Positions 12,412-24,435 of a stretch of DNA of 64,000 nucleotides are shown piece by piece. A program made the position numbers and the translations under genes. The notes under the pieces were generated by a model that saw only the letters and a program-made list of their open reading frames with translations, did no database searches and was not told the DNA's origin. Position 1 is the stretch's first letter. Each line of letters opens with the position of its first letter. The stretch comes from Sacculina carcini (taxonomy: Eukaryota > Arthropoda > Thecostraca > Sacculinidae), in contig OU696576.1 of the NCBI GenBank assembly GCA_916048095.2, positions 7,559,988-7,623,987 on the forward strand. The letters run 5' to 3'.

Positions 12412-15400
12412 ATGGACTCGATTCTGCGCAAGTTGTACGAATGCGGCGCCTACGAGCAGCGTGCACGCGCCGCTCTCTTGCGCGCCGTGGCTGCACGTGC
12501 CAACTCACCGCCGGCGCCGGCGCTGCGGCCGGGCGAGTTGAGTGGCGTGCTGCGCGTCGGCGTCGACATTATAATCGGCAGCGAGTCGCCGGTGCTGGCC
12601 GAAGCGGCGCTGTTCGTCGTCCAGCAGTTTGCCGCGTGAGTTTTGCCTCAATTATACTCGCAGTCGGCGTGTGTATGCATGTTTGTGTGTGTGTGTCTTT
12701 GTATGTGTGTTTATATATGTGTGTATGATGTATTATATTAGTATTATTCAATATTTGTTTATATTCATAATTTTTCCCCCGAGTTTAGTTTTCTTAGTGT
12801 TGTTGTGCATGCATCAGTGGTTCTTAACCGGGGATGTTTGCGCCCCTAGAGGGTGTGAGCCTGCTTCCTAAGGGTGCCAGGATTCCTGTGAAAAATTAAT
12901 GAAAATATATGTTTTCCGGTGCATTAGAATTTTGTTTCTGCAAAAACAACTCAAAGAAAACTTTATTAAACTGAAATTGTATGAACGAATATTGAATACA
13001 AGCTTTTTCTAATTACTTCCTTTGTATTTTTATCATTTTCATCATAGCTATTGAGAATCCAGGGCTTGCTATAACTGACTGCTTATTTGAAATAGGTGTT
13101 TCACGCGTTTGGTGTTTCTTTTGCATGCGTTTTGGCTGTGTATGTTTGCGTATCTATTAGTGTGTGTGTCTGTGTGTGTGTGTGTGTGTTTGTGTGTGAT
13201 CAGGCGTGACATACAGTGGGTGTTGGACAACGCTGTGCTGGCGCTTGTTGAGCCGCTGATGAGCGCTGCCAATCAGAGCGGCCATAGCGTTTCACTGCAG
13301 CTGCTCAAATGGCTTATTGTGACGTCATCCAACGACACTATGACGTCATCGGCCAATGACGCGCTGACGTCATCGGTCGGCTCGCTGCTGGCGACGTTTG
13401 TGAAGTCGCGTGCGCCACTCACCGTCTCATGGCTGTCAGAATTGTCACTGCTGCTCACCGACATGTGTCCGTCCGCTCTGCCCGTGTGAGTGTATGAGTT
13501 ATTTTTATTCCACACACACACACATACATACACACTGGCACAGCGCGGCATATTCTCCCCAACTGCTCTTTCGTCGAGCTTAATATAACTGCCGTGTCAC
13601 GTGACACCACACATAGAACAAGGTAATATTGTGCGTATATATTACTCGGACGCACATATGAGTATGTAAGAGGTCACGTGACACTGGGCTGTACACACGA
13701 TACTATACGCTCAAGTTCAAGTGCGCGCACACACACACACACAAACATACACGCTCTCACACTGGCATACAGACATACAGACACACACACACGCCAGTAA
13801 ATACAGACCAAACATACATACATACAAGGTACGATAGACAAACATACATGCATTATCACACTACAGATTATATAGTGATTAATTTACTATTGTTTTATTA
13901 TTATCAAAAATCGTTGGACAAGGTCAAATCGGAAGACAGTGTGAACGCAGTAAATTACATCCCTGCAATATCCATGCACCTTATCATCAACAGACATACA
14001 GACATAGAGAGAGAGGGAAGAGCAGTAATGAAATACGTGGAAACATAAGTTTAAACTGTTAAAAATCACCCACAACATATATTTTGCTTTTGTTTTTTTA
14101 ATTATATCTTATTGATTGTTAGTTATGTTTTTTGTGGACTGCATATTTTTTCTGTGGACGACTGTAGAATTCGCTGACTAGCAGACATGCTGGGGCTTTG
14201 GTCAGTGCTGATTACCACGTCCGCCGCCGCTTGTGCTTGTGTTTGTGTGTATCGACAGTGGCGATGACGCGTGCGCCCTGGCTGAGGCTTTGGTACATGG
14301 CCTTTGTGCACTGCACCCGCCCAGCGAGCCGGCCGCTGTTGGCGACTTCCTGCGCCGGCTGTGGCTTGTGCAATGCTTGTGTTCGCGCGTGTTTGCCTGC
14401 GATAATCGCTGTGCATTGCGGGCCATGGACGCTCTCTATTCGGCTATGTCTCCTGCAGGTGTGTATATGTCTTTTGTGTGTGTGTGTTTTGTGTATGCGT
14501 GTTTCTGTATGTGTGTATATGTGTTTTCTCTCTCTCTGTGTGCGAGTCGAATTGTAAAAATTGAATGTGTGCTATACATCATTTGACACACGGCGTATAT
14601 AGCTGACGATGGTGCATTACAATAACCACGTTTTCATGTCTGTTTGTATGTGTGTGTGTGTGTGTGTGCACCAGACGGCGGTGTAAGTGTGTCTTTGAGC
14701 GTAGTTCTTCAGGCACTGCCGCAGCGCTTAATCAAGCCGGCCTGCTCTGAGCTTGTGCAAATGCTAGCGGTGAGTTGCCGTTACAATGTGTGTTATCTAT
14801 TGCTGTTGGGGCGCATGCAGAACTATCATATTGTACAAGTTTTAAGCTTTTTTGACGGTGTGTTTGTGTGTGTTTGTTATTGTTTATGCTTTATTCCATT
14901 AGGTCAGAGCGAAGCGCTCGTATTCGATATATTGCGTGGATGTTTCTGATTTATCGCTTATCTTAAATTGCAGGCATTCTAATTTAAGCACACATTTTGG
15001 CGGTTTGCTTGTTATTCTTCTAAAAATGTGCATTTTTGTGCATTTAGAGTCATTAATAACTGACTGTATCATTGTTTGGTTCCGCCGTTAACTGTGTGTA
15101 GATACCAAATATATACACACGCACACACATGATTCATGTTTTATATACAACCGATAATTGTTATCAACATTATATGCAATTTATTTTACTTTAAGTAAAC
15201 GTTGCAGCTTCTCGCTGAGCTCACATATCATATTCGTATAATACAAGCGTTTTATGCACGACTGTTCTGTACTGTGTCCATATTATAGTCACTGTATGCA
15301 AGACACAATTCAGCTTAATTGAACTGTTTGAAACAGACCACAGCTAGCTCCAGTGCGGGCGGTGGCGGCGCCGTGTGTTCCATGCTGGTTTGCTTGTGCG

Positions 15401-17535
15401 ACTGGCTGCTGGTGTGGCCCAGTCGTGCGTGGTCGGCGGGCGTGTACAGCGGCGACGCTGGCGCCCCCTGTGCGGCCGGCGGCGCGGTGCTGACTGTGTG
15501 GCTGGCCGTGTTGATACGACAGCTGGCCGAGCGGCGGCTGTCGCACGTGCTTGTCCAGCTGACTCTGGCGCGCGTCGAAAAGGCAGGCACACACACACAC
15601 ATACACACACACATACACACACACACGCTTATGTATAGAAATATATCAGTGGTTCTCAACCTGGCCCACCCGGTTTTGGCCTTGATATCTGTGCTGCAAG
15701 CGACTCGGTTCACTCAGTAGTAGTCTACTTGTGTGACTGTCTTGATCGTACGTGATTTGTGATTTTTGTCATATGCTATTTCATATACAAGAAGCGCTCG
15801 ATGAGTGCATATGTGGAACCTGTTGGGGTTCAGTTACGTGTCCAACGAGGTTGAGAACCACTGCAAAAATGAGACGTGGGAGAATTTGACAAATGTATTG
15901 GCGCAATCAAACAGTTGACTATTGCTTGATAAAAGGCTAGGTGATGAACTCTACAGAAACAGAGCCGTTTTAGCCTAAAATATTTTTCCGTGCTCTGCAA
16001 CTGGGCAATGCGACTGATAAGTACATACACAAACACACAAAATACACACACACAGCGACACAAACACACACACACAAAATACACAAATACATCTCAAATG
16101 TACAACAGTGAAACGGCAGCAACGATGGGAAAATATATGAATTAACATCACTTTGATATACAGGTCAGCTTGTTTGACATTGTTTGCAAGGATGCTCTGT
16201 CGTCAGTCGTGGCTCATTTGGGCTCAGTATGTCAGTGTGTGTGTGTTCAGTTCAGTTCGTTTTCCACACGAGTAGGAAATTGAAATAACAAATTTTATGA
16301 GTCAGTTTGTGAATTAAATTTGTGAGTTTTCAGTTTTTTCTTGAATTGGACTAAGGATTCAGATATTCCTGATTCCTTAAGCTGAACAGGTAAAGAGTTC
16401 CATATCGTGGGTGCAGAGTATAGAAACGAGTTTCTGTGTGTGTGTGTGTCCGTGTGTGTGTGTGTGTATGTCCGTGTGTATGTGTGCAGTTGTTCAGCGG
16501 TCTGTTTTTGCCGGCGTTCAGGGCGGCTATTTTTCCAGTGGTTTCGCTGCTGTTGCTCGGCTTTCAACACAGCTCCGAGGCGTTCGACAAGGTCTCACCT
16601 CTCTCTCTCTCTTTCTCATATCGCCCTATTGCACTAATTTCAATGAATATGTGTATATTTGTGTGTGTGTGTATGTTCATATGTAGCTATGGCTTTGTGT
16701 ATATCAGTGCCCGGGAAACTTTTCATTCGGCGGGCCAAAATGTATATTTTTTTAACGCTCGGCGGGCCAAAATGCAGATTTTTTCCGGTAAATTTGTAAA
16801 AATTAGCGAAAGTCGTGGTTTCATCACATTCTCCAAAACCTTTCGCGGACCGGATTGAACCACTCCGCGGGCCGGACTTTCCCGGGCGCTGGTGTATATA
16901 TACGAAAGTATATATCTATGTTTGTATGTGTAACTATGTAAGTGTATAAGCTGTTCAAGTGGCAATTTTGTTGTTATCTTCTCTTATACACTTGCAATGG
17001 CCGCTTGCTAGCTTTGTAGCTTTCTGATTATCCTCGGTCTGTAACGCTGTCCAGGACATCTTCGTGTCTGACTATTGCTATATACTGATTACTCAACGTG
17101 TGTACATCTGTGTGTGTGTGTGTGTGTGTGTGCGTGTGTAAACATGTGTATGTGTCGTGGCTTACTTTTTGGCCTCAAGTGTATTCGACGGTCCAATTTT
17201 CTGTATCTTTATGTGTGTGGGTGTGTGTGTGTGCGTACCTTGGTTTAGTTTTTGGTTGAGGTATGCGTGTGTGTATGTGTCTGTACACGCGTCTGTGAGT
17301 GTATGTGTGTGTGTGTGTGTGTAAAGGTAGCGGCTAGCGCGCCGTCCTTGCTGCGTCAAATTGGCCGCGAGTGCGCCAACGCCGCCGCTGACACGAGCTG
17401 CGCCGATGATTGTCGCACACAGCGCAGTCAACTGGCCGACCTGCTGCACACGCTGTTGTTTCTTCACAGCCAGTCTTCGACGACCATATCGTCCGCCCAT
17501 GACAAGTACAGCGACCTACGTGCTACTCTGCAGGT

Positions 17536-17622
<87 letters not shown>

Positions 17623-17926
17623 CGCTTTTGAGACCTTCGGGTGAAAAGCGCGATATAAATGTCTTAATGTAATGTGTGTGTGTGTGTGTGTGTGTCTTTT
17701 TGTGCGTATGATTAATTAATAATCGATGTATTTTTGCGTGTCACAGAGGTTTAACGGCCAAACCCCGATTTGTTTTATGTTCTTAACCGTACGTTTTGTC
17801 TTATGTTAAGTTTTTCTAGTTTATCAATTGCTTCTACTAGTTTCCTTCATTGGTTTGTTTCATTCTCATACGCCGCTTACTTCATCCCGTACTTTGTTAA
17901 GTCAATCTTATGCGAGCTTTTTGCTT

Positions 17927-17957
<31 letters not shown>

Positions 17958-18458
17958 CAGTGTCAGGATGTGGCGGCACCGCAGCCGGCTCGTATGACGT
18001 CATTTCTGGCGGCCGCTCGCTGGACCCCCCACCTAGCCTCCCCGCTGGCCGGCGCGCTCCAACAGCAGTCGGCGGCTGCGGTTGTGGTGGGGGAAGCATC
18101 GGCCGCTGCCGCAGTGGGGATGGGCGTGGGGGTGGCGGCAGTTAGCGACCAGCGCGGTCTCACCAATCTGGGCAACACATGCTTCATGAACGCCGTCATT
18201 CAGGCGCTGTTTGCCGTCAAACAGTACGACTCGAACACACACACACACACACATTTTTCATTTCATTTATTCGAACATTTGTAATGCGCAATTGACACAA
18301 TTTGTCTCAAATGCGCAAAGATGGACATATTTATACATAAATGCATACACACACTATACATACATGACACACGCAAAGGGTTGAACGAGAAATTCTTATG
18401 TACAGATCAAGGTATCTATTCGGTATGTGATCTATTCACAGACACACACACACACACA

Positions 18459-18499
<41 letters not shown>

Positions 18500-19100
18500 A
18501 ATTGACGAAAGCAGCAGAGGAGTTGAGGAAAGACAGAGTTGGTGTTTATTCATGTAGACGCAGGGATGTATGTGGACACAGTTGTACAGTTGCAAGCTGT
18601 GACGGCAGGAGATCTAAGTGCTCTGTCAAATGGCTCTGGAACGAGAAGACATTCTCACACAGGACACCTTCAATTGAGTAACACACACACGCACACACAA
18701 ACAAACACATACTCAGACACCTACACACGCACGCGTTCTCGAGCTCAAGATGTGTCCACAGGGTTTCGTGAGACTCTGGACTGAGCTAATGCATGTGTAC
18801 AGTGCATGTGTATGGATTACGCTTCATGATCCAGTGGAACTCAGTTCGATCAGATATCACTTTATCTACACAATAATTATACAAGTAGAACACTGAATTT
18901 GAATTCGGCGGTGAATTGCTGGGGCTAGGTGGGTTTCATCTGGTAATAACTGCGAATTGTTGCTAGATTATCTTGTGTTAAACACTAAACATTGTGATGC
19001 TGTAATAAATATACTGTTCATGGCTACGAAAGTGTTCGTGTACCACCTGGAGAGCCCTTGCGAACCACTCATTTAATAAGTTTAATTTTACGTGTCTGTA

Positions 19101-19143
<43 letters not shown>

Positions 19144-21548
19144 CAGTTTCCGCGTGGCCGTGTTGTTGTCGCGACCTAGCGTGCAGCATCGGCTGTTGGC
19201 CGGCCTGCAGCGCGTGTTCGCCTTCCTGCAGTTCGGTCGGCGTGCCGTCTACACGCCGAGCATGTTTCATCGGCTCGCGCTGCCGCCCTGGTTCGAGACC
19301 GGCCGCCAACACGACTGTACCGAGTTTCTCAGGTGAGTGAGGGGCTGAATCCCCCCACAAAAAATGGGCAAACCCCCACCCCTGAGCCCCCCACCCAAAC
19401 CAAGTCATGATAATGAGCATTTCGAGTGTGGTTCCTCATGTTTCGCCAAGCTCCGGTATCTTTTTCCTTAGCCCCCCCCGGAAAAATTCCTGGCGCCGCC
19501 ACTGTATGTTAATATCAGTGGATTTGGCATCTTTATTGGCTGTAATCAAGCATTCATTGGTAACATTTGTACTATTTTGCATTTGTGGTCATCATTGACA
19601 TTGTCACTATTGAACAAATCCACAAAGTGACATTGGAACGTTGCAAGCATTAACACGCTGCCTTACATTACAGCGCGCAAATTTCCAAAGGGAAGGACGA
19701 AAAATTATTGTCATTCTTATTAAAACCAACGAACAAGGTGGGGGATCGCAAGAGGGCGAATGCTAGAATCGCACGCTTGATAACACACAAAGACCAATAG
19801 CATTTGAACCGAAAGACACTGTGGAAAGTGTTACCTCATTTGAATTGTTGATTGAAAGGCATAGTTGTGAAGATATATGGCTGGTGTGTTTCAATATCAT
19901 TGCCGGCGGCAGGTACATGTTGAACGCCCTGAATGAGGAGCACCGCAGTATCGCTTCCTCCTCCGCCGGCGCTGACGACTCTGTCCCATCACCAGCAACA
20001 ATGAACGCCGGCGACCGTGCCGCAACGACACGCTTCCCTGCCGACGTACGTCAACGCACCGCGCCCGTGTGCCGCCGTGCGTCGCGCTCACTCGACGATT
20101 CGGACACGGCTAGGCCGGCCGGCTGCGGCGGGCGCGCTAGGCGTCGACGTCGGCTGTCCGACGGAGACATGTCGGTCGGCAGCGAATACGGCGGCCGCAG
20201 TGTGACGTCTGTGACGTGCCAGTCTGCGACGGACGGCGAGCGTTCGTGCGACTCGTCAGACAGCGGCATACAGAGCGGCGGCTGTGTGTCGGTGTCGGAC
20301 AAGCCGAGTTCGCTGGTGAGTGACGATGGATCGTCGCTGGTGCGCCGGCTGTTGTCCGGCTGTATGGAGACGAGCTACACTTGTCTCGGCTGTCACACGG
20401 TGTCGCGCCATGTCGACACGTTCACCGACCTCAATCTCACGTTCCCCGCCGACCGGCCCTCACTCACCGCCCCTGTCGCCGTCGACGGCAATGAGCAACA
20501 CTCGCCGCACAACGACGTCAGTCCGTCGAAAATTGCCGCCGTCGACTGTCAGCACGCTGCTGCTGGGTCTTCTTCGTCGTCGGTGTCTTCTCCTGAGCGT
20601 GTGCCGTTGAGAGGCGACAGTTGGCCGCCGAATGACGGCGCCGACAGCAACGGCAATCACTTGTTATCTGCCTCTCGCCCAGACGCACGAGCCGTGGTCG
20701 TGCACAAAGCAGATGACATCGGCTGTCGTATTGGCCGGCTGCCGGACGACGATGTGCAGATGTCTTCGGTGTGCGCCACGACAAACAGTGGCCACAGCGA
20801 TGACGCTGGCGGCGCCGACTGCAACAGCGGCGGCGTGTCCGTGTGTCAGCTGCTCGACTACTACATGTCCCGCGAGCGACTGACCGGCGACAACCGCTAC
20901 TGGTGCGAACAGTGCGGCCAGCTGCGCGACGCCGACCGCCGGCTGCGACTGCTGGCCGCGCCCGGCTGTCTGCTGGTGTCGCTGTCGCGCTTCGTCTACG
21001 ACCGGCGCGCGGCCGTGCGACGCAAGCTGCTGACGCCGGTGCGTCTCGAGCGGCGGCTGTGTATGCGTGTGGATGACGCATGCCCCGGCGGCGGCGGCGG
21101 CAGTGGTGACAATAGCGAACAGCAGCAGCAGCAAGCCGTGGTGTACGACTTGCAGGCGGTGGTGGTGCACTCGGGCGCCAGCCTCGACGCCGGTCATTAC
21201 TACTGCTGCGCTCGCACCGGCCCTGCGTCCGCCTCTAACTCCGCCTCCGACACAACCGCCGCCGCTGCTCAGCCGGCCGATCCACTCGATCGTTCGGATC
21301 ACTCGGCCAGCACAGACACCCCCGGCGGCGCTGGCGGAGAGTGGTGTCGCTTCGACGACTCGCACGTGAGTCGCGTGTGCACCGAGTACGTGCAGCGACT
21401 GAGCGAGCTGCTGCCGGCCGACACGGCCTACATGCTGGTTTATGTGCGCCGGCAGCTGGCGACGGCCGCCCCGCCCGCCGTCCACCGGCTGCAGCTGCCC
21501 GAGCCGCTGCGACACGATATTGTCGCCGAGAACGCGGCCGCCGGCTGA
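12412..21548 (+). CDS. USP38: USP35/USP38-family ubiquitin carboxyl-terminal hydrolase
   Basis: Ten exons: 12412-12635, 13204-13485, 14259-14458, 14675-14769, 15337-15582, 16490-16591, 17327-17533, 17961-18223, 19147-19332 and 19913-21548. Phases agree; 3441 nt encode 1146 residues (human USP38 about 1040). The start MDSILRKL parallels the family N-terminus MDKIL, so the more upstream in-frame codon is not needed. The first ~450 residues form the helical USP35/38 N-terminal region (LFSGLFLPAF, GFQHSSEAF). The USP domain begins at GLTNLGNTCFMN with catalytic Cys near residue 526. It continues through ETGRQHDCTEFLRYM, zinc-finger cysteine pairs (YTCLGCH, WCEQCGQ), His near 1030 (LDAGHYY) and FDDS near 1083, so it should be catalytically competent. 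Low-complexity insertions in the last exon explain the extra length. The intron after 15582 has a GC donor. Exon 8 has two usable acceptors 6 nt apart (17961 or 17967). Confidence 0.93.
12815..12960 (+). mobile_element. hAT-type terminal fragment
   Basis: It starts with CAGTGGTTCTTAACCGGGG, a typical hAT-like terminal inverted repeat. No matching right end is visible before 13080, so it is probably a truncated copy. It lies in USP38 intron 1. Confidence 0.45.
15647..15863. mobile_element. hAT-type MITE, 217 bp
   Basis: The perfect terminal inverted repeat CAGTGGTTCTCAACCT / AGGTTGAGAACCACTG bounds the element, except that one base differs just inside. The flanks AAATATAT and CAAAAATG are not duplicates. 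It lies in the GC-AG intron of USP38. Confidence 0.75.
16295..16440 (-). mobile_element. Non-LTR retrotransposon 3' fragment (reverse-transcriptase tail)
   Basis: The minus-strand frame reads RNSFLYSAPTIWNSLP followed by SLVQFKKKLKTHKF and a stop. This is the typical C-terminal tail of CR1/L2-like and related non-LTR reverse transcriptases. No RT catalytic region is attached. It lies in USP38 intron 5. Confidence 0.7.
16705..16891. mobile_element. hAT-type MITE, 187 bp, with perfect 8-bp target duplication
   Basis: The ends CAGTGCCCGGGAAA and TTTCCCGGGCGCTG are inverted repeats with one mismatch. The flanks 16697-16704 and 16892-16899 are both GTGTATAT. The interior has direct GGCGGGCCAAAATG repeats. 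It lies in USP38 intron 6. Confidence 0.85.
18497..18640 (+). pseudogene. Possible von Willebrand A-type domain remnant
   Basis: Two overlapping frames together read TKAAEELRKDRVGV and then HVDAGMYVDTVVQLQAVTAGD, resembling the end of a vWA domain (helix, GV-x-hydrophobic strand, then a QLQ..TAGD segment) with one frameshift. It sits in USP38 intron 8 between CA arrays. The identification is from pattern only. Confidence 0.3.
19340..19504. mobile_element. CAGTGGCGGCGCC-family MITE, copy 1 (left-truncated)
   Basis: The right terminus is CCTGGCGCCGCCACTG. The interior TTTCGCCAAGC...TCTTTTTCCTTAGCCCCCC is shared with copies near 22800, 38562, 41530 and 50320. The left terminus is absent: homology starts about 7 nt after the USP38 exon 9 donor (GTGAGT at 19333). 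Confidence 0.7.
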
Positions 21549-22069
21549 ATTGGTCGGCGGCGCGCGTGTGTGTGTGTGTGTGTGCTTAGAGATGATAAAA
21601 AGAGTTGAATAGTAGAGTAATTACTTTCAAGCTGTCGATTTTGAGTGTGTTTGTGTTGCACGTTTGTTTACCTCGCAAATTAATTTGTGCGTTTAGTTTT
21701 TTTTGTGGTTACGAGCGCTGCTAGAAAACACACTAGCAACAATTAATTCGTAGCAAATTGATTGCTTTTTAGCGCCAGCTGGTAGTGGATTCGGTTCGAA
21801 GTACCTCACACGTTCCAATGTGAATCTAGACTGTTAATGACGCACTGCTGTCGATTTTGCATGCTTGCATGATCTTGCATGCTCAATTTAGAATCGGTGT
21901 TTTTGTATTTGTTCACAAAGCGCAAAATGTGCGCCTGCAAAACTGCGCCCATGATTTTCCATGGCAACTCTGAAATTTGAAATTCCTGCACCGTTTGGAA
22001 ATTAAATCGTTCAACCCAAAATACCGTCTATGCGTGTGTGTGCACGTGTGTGTGTGCGTGTGTGTGTGT
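21549..22069. other. Spacer between convergent USP38 and HIU hydrolase
   Basis: It contains presumed 3' UTRs and short TG tracts near 21567 and 22030. I see no exon, transposon terminus or RNA gene. Confidence 0.6.
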
Positions 22070-23150
22070 TCAGCTGCCACGGTAGGTGCTGTAACCACAC
22101 GGGCTGAGTATTAGTGGTACATGGTGGTGACGCCCCAGTTCAACGACCTCAAATACCACCTGCCATGCACACCGACACACACACACATACATTCACACAT
22201 TCGTTACCTGCACAGATATTTCACGATCCTTAAACATGAGTTAAACATGAAATTCAGAAAGTCCACATACTAGTTGTATAGCTAGGTGGGAACACAAACG
22301 TGATATTTAAGTGCAGCATTCTCTGTGTCAATTACTGAAGGTTGTACTCGCCTGAGAAATTTGATATGCTTGTTAATCTAGCCCCGACAAGAGAGTATCG
22401 TGTTGATGGGATTGGTGTGAACGTGTGAAATCATTAATACCTCGACGAAGGGATAGAAGGTTGACACGTTGTGACTGGTGAAGTAGGAGTTCGTGTCGAA
22501 GTGGAGCCGGTAGATACCGGGTGTGAGTTCTCCGTCGCTGAGGAACCGGTCACATCTGCCGTCACTGTTCGTCTGCCTGAAATTAAAATGAAAAGCAAAT
22601 AATTAATTTCAAATAGGCCAATGCCAAACTCACTAAGCTTGTTTTTTGCGTGAACTTCCAAACTGAAACATTAACATAAAATGTATTTAATTTTACATCT
22701 ACAACATTTCAAAGTGATTAATTAAATAACATCGATAGAAAACAACTTGATTATATCGAATAAGTCAAAGTTGAATAAAAAACAAATAACCCCTCTGAGC
22801 TCCCCAAAAAACCCGACCATGAACATTTCAAGTGTAGTTTCTGCTTCGTCAAGCTCCCGCATCTTTTTCCTCAGTCCCCCCACCGGAAAACTCCTGGTGC
22901 CGCCACTGCTACCCTGTTTCCTCTCAAATTGACCGAATCCTAGGGCGGAATTTCTCTTGTATGCTTCACTATAATCACTTGAACGTTTGGCGACTGACCT
23001 CTGAGCCAAACTGGACCACGATTGGTCGGCGTTTCGTCGCGACAACAAAACGTTCATTCCCGCCGCCGGCCTGCCACTGGCCGTATTGAGAACGTGCGAC
23101 GTCAGGGGACCTCGACTGGACCTCGGAGATGACGAAGATGATGAAGACAT
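22070..23150 (-). CDS. urah: 5-hydroxyisourate hydrolase (transthyretin-like purine catabolism enzyme)
   Basis: Three exons on the minus strand, 23150-22999, 22576-22441 and 22159-22070, in phases 2 and 0; 378 nt give 125 residues, close to the usual ~115-125. Exon 1 reads [17 protein letters not shown], exon 2 TNSDGRC and TPGIYRLHF, exon 3 [10 protein letters not shown] and ends CGYSTYRGS. The His of LTSHV, Arg of DGRC, His of HVPL and the terminal YRGS are the hallmarks that separate HIU hydrolase from transthyretin. The enzyme converts the urate oxidase product 5-hydroxyisourate to OHCU. The start chosen gives a Ser-rich leader (MSSSSSSS); an in-frame ATG lies 21 nt upstream. No clear PTS2 or C-terminal SKL is seen. 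Intron 1 carries a MITE copy. Confidence 0.92.
22800..22908. mobile_element. CAGTGGCGGCGCC-family MITE, copy 2 (partial)
   Basis: It shares CCATGAACATTTCAAGTGTAG and the right end CCTGGTGCCGCCACTG with the other copies. The left end is not recognisable. It lies within intron 1 of the HIU hydrolase gene. Confidence 0.65.
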
Positions 23151-23905
23151 GATGATGAGTTGCACCCACACAGGCCGAGCGAAAAATAGAGCTGTACTAT
23201 GAGGAATCGTAGAAAGTGCCTTGTTTAGAAATCACACTAGAATTTCGCTCGCACATATAAGCGTGCCTGCTGACAAATGAACGCACACACACAAACAGAA
23301 AGCGGCAGTCGCGAAGATACATGTAATAAACATCGGTCAGATATGTGAGCCGCGTAAACAAAGACATAGGCGTATAAAGCGGGGGAATAGCTGTGGTTTT
23401 TGTAGACAAATCCTACTACTGTAGTAAAAACAAAAAACATGCTTTCCACATTCATTAGAGAATGCACGAACGGTGTTAGTTTTATCAGACAGATTAATGT
23501 TTTCTTTACCAATTCGCAAAACTGTTGTCTATCTTAAAACCTGGAAAACCAACGAAAACAGCGTTGTATTTCACACAAACACGCACACTCACAAACACAG
23601 GTCGTTATGCGCACAATTTTCCCCTTCAAACCATACCATGTAGAAATTGATGAATAAGAAAGAGATGATATTACAGTGGAAAAATCAACTATTCACCAAT
23701 AACCGAACGACAAAGTGACAACACTGTCTGTATGACTAGCTACACCGACACACAGACAGACAGACAGACAGACTTCAAAACACAGCCACGATATATTTCC
23801 AGCCATACTTGCATGTGTGTATGTGTGTGTGTGTGTGTGTGTGTTGTCGGTGTGAGCTACCTGTATCTCGACACGTGCCTTTTAAACCGTTCAGTTGGTT
23901 TTGAC
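23151..23905. other. Spacer upstream of HIU hydrolase
   Basis: AT-rich; holds (CAGA)n near 23750, a TG tract at 23816-23843 and presumably the HIU hydrolase promoter. No gene is seen. Confidence 0.5.
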
Positions 23906-24435
23906 CAGAGGTTCCCAAACTTTACCATGCTAAGGACCCCCAGATATTGAAGTCCCATCCGAGGACCCCCAGCCAATCAGAAGTTAATATTACCATACCA
24001 AGGTACCCATTATACGATTACAATGCTGTAAATTTACTATTTGCATATTCCTACACGAAGAAAGTCTTAAAATAAACATTTGAAATATTTTCAATATTTT
24101 TTATCGTTTTAAATTCAATACAAAGTAAAATTGGTAAAAACAGCCACAATAGATAGATGCAGCATGAGCTGTTACCACAGATAACCAAAAAAACGAAATA
24201 CCTTCATAAAAAAGTCCAGAATTAAACACAAAAGCTATCAAACATATATTGTTCAGTGGGCTGGATGAGCTTGATGGCTCCTACACAGTTGATCAATGCG
24301 GGGTTTGATGTCACCAAAGTGAAAGAAAACGGGTACCTTCTATCCTCTCCTAAGGTTGGCGGGAGAAGTAGCGGACCCCCTAGGACCTTCTCAGGGACCC
24401 CCAGGAGTCCGGGGACCCCAGTTTGGGAACCTCTG
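23906..24435. mobile_element. hAT-type non-autonomous element, 530 bp
   Basis: Terminal inverted repeats CAGAGGTTCCCAAACT and AGTTTGGGAACCTCTG, separated in the right half by GGGACCCC motifs. The flanks GTTTTGAC and GCTTAGAC agree at 6 of 8 positions and may be a decayed target duplication. No transposase frame is inside. Confidence 0.8.

Noticed and set aside
16164-16245. Extra USP38 exon reading VSLFDIVCKDALSSVVAHLGS after an ACAG acceptor
   Set aside because: Human USP38 has no residues at this place, and joining 15582 directly to 16490 gives a gap-free match. No convincing donor follows.
23148-23171. Upstream start MWVQLII for HIU hydrolase
   Set aside because: Adds a short hydrophobic leader not typical of the family; the second ATG gives the usual length, though the first cannot be excluded.
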